Shown here one piece after another: positions 35,262 to 45,197 of a stretch of 64,000 nt of DNA. The notes under the pieces are model-generated. The model was not told where the DNA came from. It saw only the letters and a list, made by a program, of their open reading frames with translations, and ran no database searches. The position numbers were made by a program, and so were the translations under genes. Each line of letters starts with the position of its first letter. The stretch's first letter is position 1. Source of the DNA: Lycium barbarum (taxonomy: Eukaryota; Streptophyta; Magnoliopsida; Solanales; Solanaceae); the NCBI RefSeq assembly GCF_019175385.1, contig NC_083344.1, positions 27,964,231-28,028,230 of the forward strand. The letters run 5' to 3'.

Positions 35262-37179
35262 CTGTGTTCATGCCCACAGGTAGACGGGAAAGCGGTCCAG
35301 ACTGATAGGAGTCACTAGCCGAGCTGAAGAGCACTCCATCTTTCGGAGGTGCTAATTGGTTGTTCCTTTTGTGTATATATTTGTATGTCACTTAATAGAG
35401 GCTCGTAGATGCTCGATGTGGGTTGTGTGGTTTCACAACGTAGGTAGTACGAATGTGTATAGGTATATTGAAATATGTTTTTTTGTATTAGCACGTTATA
35501 TTTTTGTAATGAAAAGCAAGTCCTCTATTTAAAGCTAACCGGAAATAGATGAATGATTATTAAATGGGTTAGGTAAATGATAGTACGAGCGGTGCTCAGT
35601 GGTTAGCCCCGGGTACCCGTCGCGGCCCCTAGCCGGGTCGTGACAATTACATACCTTATTTACGCCTCAAGCTAATCCTCGAGTCCCCTCCCGAGCATAG
35701 TCAACTAGAACACAATCACCAATATAGGGATTAAGACTAGGCCAACAAGATTATTCTAACTAATCATTTATTCTTTCACCTAACGGCATTTGGACAGCAT
35801 CTCCTTTATAATCCTACCAACCCAACAATTCCAAATTCAGCTAATATACCAATAATAACATCAGCAACAACAAACCCAACGACATTCCATCAATAATATA
35901 TCTAAATCCATCATAATATTCCATCCAAAACAACTGCTAAACCCCAACGCCTTAATAGAATTTATACGGTAATTATAACAATGTTTTCAGCTCTTTAGTC
36001 CGTCAGATCAATCGAGAATCAAGTTAATAACGTGATAAACAACTGAAACATACCTTTAATGGTCAACAACCATGAAATAAACAACTTACAAGTCCATCTT
36101 TTGGCTTAAAACGATGGCAACAACTCGTTCTATACTTTACCCTTCACGAGCCTCGGGATTCGGGACCTTGAACTTGCTTGATTCTTCACTTCATCTCTCT
36201 AACTTTCCTCTCTCTCTCTCTCTCTCTCTAAAAGGTTGTGGAATTCTTGATGTTTAAATGAACAAATTAGTATGATTTTAGCCCGTATATATGGGTCTTG
36301 GGTCGGTTCCCACCGATCTTGAGTCGGGTTGGGCCGAGCCCACTGCCCAGTTTGACCTTTCTTCCTTAAAACGTCTATAAATTTTTATACCTATGTTGTG
36401 TGAAGGCCCAAAACCTATGGTTGGTAAGGTATTTAAATTATCTACAACTTTCGTTTTTGGAGTTTTCCCGAATGCCCAAAATAATGATGGGGTTATGGCC
36501 TCCCAAAAACATAACTTAAAATCATCTTTTTGGAGGGCTTACACTTGGATTTTGCTCAAGGGTCCTTCTTGAGTTGTATCTAACTTCACATATTTTGTCC
36601 ATATAACTTGTCATATGTCCTTTATAAAAACACCATCATGTGGGCCCCACCTCAGCTTACGGTTACGAGGGCTATATATCTTTTAACGTATCATTCCAAT
36701 CATATTGTACGAATTCCAAATATCATATACATGCTATCCTCATGCTAATATGGTAGAATTTCATCCTTTATACTTGTAATATTTGCGCCTCCTTGAGATC
36801 ACATTAAGCCGTCTGCAGCCTTAGTAACGCGAAATTTTCTGGGGTGTAAAAACTACATAGAGGCTGAGTGTTATATCCCGTGTTTTCACACGTTGGAAAA
36901 ATTTGAAAACAATCTTGACTTGTAAGAAATAAGGTCATAGTTAATTTTTATTTGACATAGGATTTGTGCATGAAAGAGTATCGTTGTGAAAGTGTGGGAT
37001 AAGGCTAAGGGTAAATTTGGAATTTTGGAAATTAGTTTCGGGAATTACAAAACGTGAGCTATAACTCATTGGGATAAAAAAAAATGAATTGAGGCCCAAA
37101 CCATAGACCATGGCCGGCCACCATGGCCTTGGCCCAATTCCGTTTACATGGTCATGTGCTTGACCATGTGACCAATAAT

Positions 37180-37187
37180 TATAAGAA
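37180..37187 (+). promoter_or_regulatory. Possible TATA box of LTR B
   Basis: TATAAGAA about 310 bp into the LTR, conserved in the 3' LTR at 45508. It is preceded by overlapping ATGGTCATG/CATGTGACCA inverted repeats. Confidence 0.4.
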
Positions 37188-39405
37188 GACCAAGTCTTCA
37201 TAGTATATCCATTAGAGAGCAAGAAAACCAAAGCAAAAATAAGAGCAAGAAGAGAGAAGGGTTTCGGGTTTGCTTGGGAAAAATCACTCCCAAAAATATT
37301 GCTCCTAAAATTTTTCTTTTGTTGTTTTCCTGATAAATTGAGTAGCCTCTTAAACTTGGTGTAGTTGTCTTGGAGGGAGAATCACTTGATTCATCAAAGT
37401 GAGCACAAGTTCAAGTGAAGAAGACTAGAGAATAAGGTAAGAATTCATCCCTTATCCTTGTGTTATGAAGTCTTGTTTGTGTTGTAGTATGTAGAAATGT
37501 GTTGATTGTATGAAGAAATGGAAGTTTGCAAAGTGGGTGTGTGGTATATATGTGTAGCCGTATGCATGTGTATATTGTATAGCCATAATGTGTTGAATTC
37601 ATGTTATATTCTAGTTGTGGTGGTAGTGAAATGCATATTGGGAATGAAAGTAGAATGAATTGAGTTGAAGTTGATAAAAAGAGTATATGGCCGTGGGGTG
37701 TGGAGTGTGTGGAATGGAAATGGATTAAGTTTGTTTAGTGTGTTAGTTGTGTTATTGTGATTCTTGTAATGTAAATGGAAGTAAAATGATATGAGTTTGC
37801 TTTGAAATGAAATGTAGAAACTTATGTCTCTTTAGTACGATTTTACGACGTTGTGAAAATGAAGATGTTAGGGTATAAGTTATGATGATCATTGATGGAT
37901 TTGGAAGATGGAAACAGGTTATGAATATGTATGCCAAAGATTAGAAGTTTTGGACGAGTTAGGACTTTGGCGGAAAATTTGTATATTATGTATATCGTAT
38001 GTATAATTTGAGGAAACGATATGAAACACCTCTAAACTATGTTGTGATGATCTAGTTTGATAATGAATGCGAAATCATTGAAATTGGTTTGGGAATTGAA
38101 GTTGAAATGAAGGTTATGGCATTATGTCGGCAAGAAGAACTAGTTGTGCCATATTGTGTTTCTAATGTTTGTTGTTGATGTTGATGTTGTTGTTTGGGTT
38201 GTTGTTGATGATTTTGAGCTGAGTTGAATTCTCGGGGGTGCTATATGTATAGGGGAAGTGTTGCCGAAATTTCGGTAGACAAATATGAGTTGAATTGAAT
38301 TCGTAGCATCTATAACTTACAATTGGTAAATGCGACCATTTGCAGATTTTTGACGAAACGGGGAGTGAGCTTGGATAGTCTTAAAAAGCTCAAAAGGTAT
38401 GTAAAGCTACCCGATCCTTCTTTTGGCATGCCTAAGTGTATTTGAATCGGATTCGGGCCTCGAAAGACTTTCTGCCCATCGGAATCCGCAATTGAAAATC
38501 TCGCTTTTTCCTTCAGTAAGCTTGAGCCCTTTTGGTTTGTATTCTTAAAAATCATGCAAACTTTCCCTAAACTACTTGGAAAGCTATAGAACGTCCGTAG
38601 AACTTTTGTAGGTGACCCCAGAAGCTTAAAACATGTAATTTGAGCCCACCGCCTTGCTTGTCCCGAGGTGGGCCCGCTATTCCCGGTTTTGCCCTTATTG
38701 TACTTAAGTCCTATTTTCGAGCGGTTTTTGAAATAAATGTTTTGACTACCATTCTAATTACCTAACAAACATTGTTTTAAATATTCCATTAAGTATGATA
38801 AATTGTTTTGACACTCGAAACGACTTCAGAAAGGTTATACTCTATAATTCATTATGATATCTGAAACTCATTTACTATGATCCCTTCCGACTTCATTGGA
38901 TCGGTTTGTCTTTGATATGCCTCATCGAGTCTATGGAAACATTTATGATATTTTAATTGCATTAGTCTCTCACTACTCCACTCGTGGATGCCCTAATGTT
39001 TCCCACACTGAGCCCGGGCCAGGATATGTTGTCAAGCGTGATCCTCTGCATTGTTCGCCGTGCCTCGATGTGAGGGGGCAGGTATACGCGTACATGGGTC
39101 TGTGGAGTATGATGTGCCATGTCCGCTTGTTCTGATATGATTTGCTATGGCCATTTGATATGACATATTATGTCCGGGGTTATGCCCGTATTCTGATTCT
39201 TCTGTGTTGTGGCACCAGCGTCGGGAGGGTGGCCACGTTCTGTCTGCCGAGTCCCTTGGCAGGGGCCGGATTTGATATGACATATGTTTCTGTACACACT
39301 CTGCATGTTTTGAAAATATGTATCTGATACTTTGGATTTTCTGTTTACTTTCTGTACGTTCTGTACCAATTATGATTTTGTCTCTGTAATTCAGGCTTTA
39401 CATAT

Positions 39406-39444
39406 TCAGTACATATTTCATACTGACCCCCCTTTCTTCGGGGG
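39406..39444 (+). other. Conserved LTR double stem-loop (B 5' LTR)
   Basis: TCAGTAC-ATATTTCA-TACTGA (one base pair lost) then CCCCC-TTTCTTC-GGGGG. The 3' LTR copy has the full GTACTGA. Confidence 0.78.
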
Positions 39445-39997
39445 CTGCGTTTTCATGCCGCGCAGGTACCGACGACAGGTTTGTAGATCCGCCCGCTTAG
39501 GACCTTATTCTGCTATTTTGGGGCGCTTTTTTATTAAGAGCCCATCTTTTGGTACAGTCTGTCATTACTGTATATGTATATTATCGTTCATGGGTACAGC
39601 GGGGCCCTGTCCCGTCATATGATTCTGTCGGTCTGTTTAGAGGTCTGTGGACATGTTTGTGGGTTGGGGTCTTTCTGTACAGATGTGTGTATATGTTGTG
39701 TTTGGGCGATCCCATTCGCCGCGGCGGCCGGTCCGCATATATTTAAATGTTGCTTTGTTGGCCCTGTGTGGCCTTTGTTGGTATTTTCTGCGTACAGGGT
39801 ATATGGTATAGTTCGTAAAACAAAGGAAATTCTGCCGAAATTTTCCTGGAAATTATCTAAATTTGAAATAAAGCCTTGTCGGCTTCTGCTATATACCTGA
39901 ATGTGTTGGATAAAAATTGAGATAACATTTGATAAATGTGTTTGGGTGCCCAGATCGGGCACTAGTCACGGCCTACGGGGTTGGGTCGTGACAAAAG

Positions 39998-40009
39998 TGG
40001 TATCAGAGC
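39998..40009 (+). promoter_or_regulatory. Primer binding site of element B
   Basis: TGGTATCAGAGC, four bases after the 5' LTR end; complementary to initiator-Met tRNA. Confidence 0.95.
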
Positions 40010-40050
40010 GGTTCGTCCCTGGAATGTCTACAGACCGTGTCTAGTAGAGT

Positions 40051-40090
40051 CTTGTTTATCGGTGTGTTGTGCACCACACCTATAAACAGG
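40051..40090 (+). other. Leader stem-loop with palindromic loop (element B)
   Basis: TGTTTAT pairs with ATAAACA and the inner GGTGTG with CACACC, separated by one mismatch. The 8-nt loop TTGTGCAC contains the self-complementary GTGCAC. It lies between the primer site and gag. Confidence 0.7.
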
Positions 40091-40196
40091 AGGCTACAGG
40101 GCATTTAGGATACTACCCTTCTTTCTGTCTTAGATCGTGCGATAGAGCTGTGTTATCAGGATGACTCCTCCCTAACGAATTGTTACATTTGCAGTT

Positions 40197-43100
40197 ATGC
40201 CTCCAAAAAAGGCGACAGCGGCCCAAAAGGCCAAAGCAGCAGCTGTGGGAGAGACTAGCCGGGCCCAGAGAGTTACCAGGGCCCATGCACATATTGCTCC
40301 TGATATTTTTCCCCCGGCAAAGGGCTCTTCCACACCGCCACACATAGAGGAGATTGGAGCAGCAGCAGCCGCAGGTCGAGGGGCGGCTCCACCGCCAGCT
40401 CCCGAAATTCCAGTACCTGAGCCTCCAGCTCCACGGCCAGGGACTGAGGATCAGACTATGAGAGAGGGAGTCCAGCTATTGACCAGACTTGTGGCAGGAC
40501 AGGTTCAGGGGCACGGACTGGGAGGTGACCGGGCTTACAGGCGTGACAGTTCGAGAGCCCGTGAGTTTTTGACTTGTGGCCCTCCAGAGTTCTTCGGGAC
40601 AAACCCCGAGGAGGATCCTGAGGAGTTTATCAGGAAGATGCGGCGCACCTTACATTTGATTAATGCTTCCGCGACAGAGTCAGTCACGTTGGCTTCGTAC
40701 CGGTTGTATGATGTAGGGGCTAATTGGTACGAGTCATGGGAGTTATCCAGAGGTGACGGCGCTCCCCCAACAGTTTGGGATGATTTTTCTCAGGCTTTTC
40801 TTAGCCATTTCCTGCCTCCGGAGTTACGGCGGGCCAGGGCTGACAGATTCTTATTGCTGAGACAGAGGGGTCGCAGTGTTCGAGAGTACAGTATGGAGTT
40901 CGACTCATTGGCCCGATACGCACCTGCTGTGGTAGCTACTATGGCTGACAGGATGCACAGGTATATTATGGGGCTGGATCGGTATTTTGTCGACAGTTGC
41001 TTGGTATTGGCCGCTCAGCCCGATATGGATATTGCTCGGATTCAGGCGCACGCCCAGGGCATGGAGGACCGGCACAGGGGCCATTAGCCCGATAGGAGTC
41101 AGGATCGGAGACAGCCTAAGAGGGCCAGATCATCCGGGTATTCTGGAGATTTCCGGGGCAGACAGCCTCAGCAGCCGCAGCAGCCTAGCAGATATCCATC
41201 CCAGTCGGCACAGAGCGCACCTCCATAGCCTACAGGTCGCAGATTTGATAGCCCAGGTTATTTAGGAGCAGGCCAGAGCTCTGGGGCTTCAGGTTCGCTG
41301 ACAGATAGGGGTTCTGGTCAGACGAGGCCACCTAGGCCTCAGTGTTCTTATTGTGGCAGATACCATCCGGGAGAGTGCTACAGAGCCACCGGTGCATGTT
41401 TTTCTTGGGGCCGTCAGGGCCATTCTGTGAGAGATTGCCCGTATAAGGGTAGTTCGGGTGGTGTAGCGCAGCCTACCGGATCAGCCGCCGGGTCATAATC
41501 TTCATCAGTGGCTATGTGCCCTACAAGGCCGGGTACATTAGCACCGGCGGGTCGCGGCAGAGGTCATGGTGGAGCTTCTGGTACTAGCGGTCCTTCGAAC
41601 CGCATCTATGCTTTGGCCAGCCGCCAGGATCAGGAGGCATCACCTAACGTCGTTACAGGTACATTATTGGTTTTCTCTCGGTCTGTGTATGCACTAATTG
41701 ATCCAGGTTCGACTTTGTCATATATTTCGCCTCTTGTTGCCGGTAAAATTGGTATAACGTCTGAACCTATAGAGCCATTTCAGGTAGCCACACCGATTGG
41801 GGACTTTATTGTAGCAAAACAGGTATATAAAGACTGTTCTGTAATTGTATGTGGCCGTGACACTAAGGCAGATCTGGTGGTGTTAGATATGATCGAGTTC
41901 GATGTTATTATGGGTATGGACTGGATAGCCTCCTGTTATGCTAATGTTGACTGCCAAAATAAGGTAGTTCGTTTCCAGTTTCCCGGGGAGCCAGTTATAG
42001 AATGGGCCGGTAATACAGCATCGCCGCAAGGTAAGTTTATTTCATACCTTAAGGCGAAGAAAATGATCAGGAAGGGTTATATTTATCATCTGGTTCGGGT
42101 ACAAGACTTGACAGCAGAAACGCCGACTCTTCAGTCAGTTCCCGTGGTTAATGAATTTCCAGATGTGTTCCCAGATGAGCTTCCAGGCCTTCCTCCAGAG
42201 CGGTAGATAGATTTTACTATTGGTTTGCTTCCAGATACTCAGCCTATATCTATTCCCCCGTACAGAATGGCACCGGCAGAATTGAAAGAACTGAAAGAGC
42301 AGTTGAAGGATCTGTTAGAAAAAGGCTTCATTAGACCGAGTACTTCACCTTGGGGAGCCTCGGTATTATTTGTGCGTAAGAAAGACGGGTCGTTGCGTAT
42401 GTGTATTGATTATCGACAGCTGAATAAGGTAACCATAAAGAATAAATACCCCCCTCCCCAGAATTGACGATTTGTTTGATCAGTTGCAGGGCGCCAAATA
42501 TTTTTCGAAGATAGACCTTCGGTCAGGCTATCACCAGGTACGGGTACGGGAGGCCGATATTCCTAAGACAGCATTCCGGACCAGATATGGCCATTATGAA
42601 TTCAGAGTTATGTCTTTTGGGCTGACTAATGCTCATGCGGTATTTATGGATTTAATGAACCGGGTATTCAGGCCATTCTTGGATATGTTCGTAATTGTAT
42701 TTATCGATGATATTCTGGTTTATTCTCGGTCCGCGGCAGAGCACGTAGATCATCTGAGAGCGGTACTTGGGGTACTTCGGCATCAAAAATTATATGCAAA
42801 ATTTTCTAAATGTGAATTCTGGTTGGCTTCAGTGGCATTCCTGGGGCATATTATTGCAGCTGATGGTGTCCGGGTGGATACACAGAAGATTGAGGCCGTG
42901 AAGAATTGGCCTAGACCCACGACGCCCACAGAGGTACGTAGTTTTCTGGGGTTAGCAGGTTATTACAGAAGATTTGTGGAAAAGTTTGCTTCGATTTCAG
43001 CGCCTTTGACAAGACTAACTCAGAAGGGAGCTAAGGTCCAGTGGACCGATGCATGTGAACGAAACTTCCAGTTGCTGAAGGAGAAGCTGACTACGGCCCT

Positions 43101-45063
43101 AGTTCTGATTCTTCCAGAGGGACCCGATGGATATGTTATTTATTGTGACGCTTCTGGTATGGGATTGGGCTGTGTACTGATGCAGCACGGCAGAGTTATA
43201 GCTTATGCTTCTCGGCAGCTGAAAAAGCATGAAAGGAATTATCCTAGCCACGATCTGGAGCTTGCAGCGGTGATTCATGCTCTGAAGATATGGAGACATT
43301 ATTTATATGGCATCCATGTTTATATCTATACAGATCATAAGAGTCTCCAGTATATTTTTAGGCAGAAGGAGCTTATTTTGCGGCAACGGGGGTGGCTGGA
43401 GCTCCTGAAAGACTATGATGTGGATATTCTGTATCATCCGGGCAAGGCTAATGTTGTTGCAGATGCGCTTAGCCGGAAATCTATGGGCAGCTTGGCAGAT
43501 TTACAGCCAGACAAGAGAGAGCTAGTACGTGATATTCATCAGTTGGCTAATCTTGGGGTTCGTCTGGCCGATTCTGGCGGTACACGGATCTCTGTCCGAG
43601 GGGCTTCTGAATCATCTATTAAGGAAGATATCAAGCGGCATCAATATGAAGATCCTGTTTTAGCTCGATACAGAGACATAGCCCATGAGAAGGAGAAGAC
43701 TCCGTTCGAGTTTACACCAGACGGGACCTTACTATACAGAGGCAGGTTGTGTGTACCTGATACTGCAGGGCTACGGCAGCAGGTTATGGGCGAGGCACAC
43801 TATGCTCGCTATTTTGTTCATCCTGGTTCTACGAAGATGTACCATGATCTCAGGTGCCTGCATTGGTGGGATGGCATGAAACGGGATATCGCAGAATTTG
43901 TCGCCCAGTGTCCAAATTGTCAGCAGGTCAAAATTGAACACCAGAAACCGGGTGGACTGTTGCAAGAAATGGAAATTCCGACGTGGAAGTGGGAGATCAT
44001 TAATATGGACTTCATTACTGGTTTGCCTCGCACTCCACGGAAGTATGATTCCATCTGGGTTATTGTTGATAGGCTGACAAAATCAGCCCATTTTCTCCCC
44101 GTCAGAACTACTTATTCCGCTGAGGATTATGCCAGGCTTTATATTAAAGAAATTGTGCGACTTCATGGAGTTCCTATATCTATTATCACTGACAGAGGTG
44201 CGCAGTTCACAGCGAACTTCTGGAGATCTTTTCAGGAAGGATTAGGGACTCAGCTGAGCCTGAGCACAGCTTTTCATCCTCAGAGTGACGGACAGGCCGA
44301 GCGCACTATCCAGACGCTTGAAGATATGTTGCGGGCCTGTGTTATTGATTTCAGAGGTAGCTGAGAGGATCACTTGCCATTGATTGAATTTGCTTATAAT
44401 AACAGCTACCATTCCAGCATCCAGATGGCTCCGTACGAGGCTTTATATGGTAGGAAATGCAGGTCACCTATCGGCTGGTTTGATATTGGCGAGACAGAAT
44501 TAATCGGCCCAGATATGATCCAGCAGGTCGTTGATAAGGTGAAACTTATTCGGGAGCGGCTATTGGCAGCCCAGAGTCGACAGAAATCATACGCTGATAA
44601 ACGGCGTCGTCCTTTGGAATTCCAGGTTGGTGATTGGGTATTTCTGAAGGTATCGCCTATGAAAGGCGTGATGCGGTTCGGCAGAAAGGGTAAGCTCAGT
44701 CCGCCTTATATTGGGCCTTATCAGATTGTTAGAAAAATTGGAAATGTCGCCTATGAGTTAAATCTGCCATCTGATTTGGAGGCGGTGCATCCGGTATTCC
44801 ATGTATCTATGCTCCGCAAATGCATTGGTGATCCCTCCAGAATATTTCCTGCGGATGATATTCAGGTGGCGGAGCAGTTATCTTATGAGGAGCAGCCCGT
44901 AGCTATTTTGGACCGCCAGGTAAGAAAGCTCCGAAACAAAGATGTAGCCTCTGTTAAGGTGTTGTGGCGGAACAACAATAGGGAATAAATGACCTGGGAG
45001 GCCGAAGAGGAAATGAAGATGAAGTATCCTCATTTGTTCCCTACGCCCGCAGGTAATCTTTAA
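40197..45063 (+). pseudogene. Element B gag-pol pseudogene
   Basis: One frame for gag and pol from MPPKKATAAQK (40197) to the TAA at 45061. Gag: capsid-like domain (ANWYESWEL, about 40722), then a nucleocapsid with two Cys motifs. The second reads CFSWGRQGHSVRDC, so one zinc-binding Cys is Trp. Protease: IDPGS at about 41697. Reverse transcriptase: FIDDILVYS, Asp pair at 42706-42711. RNase H: YCDASG with Asp at 43147. Integrase: HHCC finger about 43798-43926, core with TDRGAQF at about 44188. Chromodomain-like tail: VKVLWRNNN about 44955. Stops at 41085, 41226, 41496, 42204, 44362 and 44986, and a one-base frameshift at about 42460. Enzyme active sites are otherwise intact. About 1,620 codons, a normal size for the lineage. 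Confidence 0.95.
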
Positions 45064-45161
45064 TATTTGTTTAATTCCATTCAATAACGAATGTGTGTCA
45101 TATGTGCCATCTATAAACAGAAACTCCCCCGGAGTATTCTTAGACCCTATAAGATCAATTT

Positions 45162-45197
45162 AACATTCGAGGACGAATGTTCTAAAGGGGGGGAGGA
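45162..45197 (+). promoter_or_regulatory. PPT-adjacent hairpin and polypurine tract (B)
   Basis: AACATTCG-AGGA-CGAATGTT (45162-45181), a perfect 8-bp inverted repeat, followed by CTAAAGGGGGGGAGGA up to the 3' LTR start. Confidence 0.9.

Larger units (their letters stand above)
33006..35645 (+). mobile_element. Solo LTR H, nested in the K LTR
   Basis: TGTTACACCTCGG to GGGTCGTGACA, 2,640 bp, flanked by attac (33001-33005 and 35646-35650). No internal region. It has a dyad cluster (33165-33420), the donor-like AAAGGTATGTGAGGCT (about 34223), tandem hairpin repeats (34970-35090) and the double stem-loop (35223-35261). Similar to LTRs F and L around 34700-34800. Confidence 0.92.
30572..36851 (-). 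mobile_element. Element K: 5' part of a chromovirus-like element
   Basis: Read on the minus strand: a 5' LTR from about 36851 to 31612 (with solo LTR H nested), then primer site 31597-31608, a leader, and about 1 kb of interior cut at 30572 by the end of element E. The interior has no gag start and no open frame. Its TAATTACAGAGGAGGTTCTG segment resembles the G interior, so K is probably another non-autonomous member. Confidence 0.8.
31612..36851 (-). repeat. 5' LTR of element K, interrupted by H
   Basis: About 2.6 kb without H. The minus strand begins at about 36851 (TTACACCCCAGAAAATTTCG; the first bases look mutated) and ends GTGTGACA at 31612. It has a donor-like AAGGTATGTAA split by the H insertion, a three-copy hairpin repeat (32285-32430) and the double stem-loop (32094-32137). 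Confidence 0.82.
36869..39993 (+). repeat. 5' LTR of element B
   Basis: TGTTATATCCCG to GGGTCGTGACA. A weak TATA (TATAAGAA) sits at 37180. The donor-like AAAAGGTATGTAAAGCT is at about 38393, a CCGAGTCCCTTGGCAGGGGC hairpin region at 39240-39270 and the double stem-loop at 39406. The acceptor-like TTTCATGCCGCGCAGGTA ends at about 39467. Short open frames in it are shared with the 3' LTR and J, but resemble no known protein. Confidence 0.96.

Noticed and set aside
31612..36851. K LTR as a second copy of the D family
   Set aside because: The ends are similar in style, but the middle sequence, hairpin repeat and promoter region do not match D.
39574..39900. Open frames of 108 and 115 codons repeated in both B LTRs
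   Set aside because: They recur only because the LTRs are copies. No family is recognised, and the antisense overlap and lack of codon constraint argue against genes.
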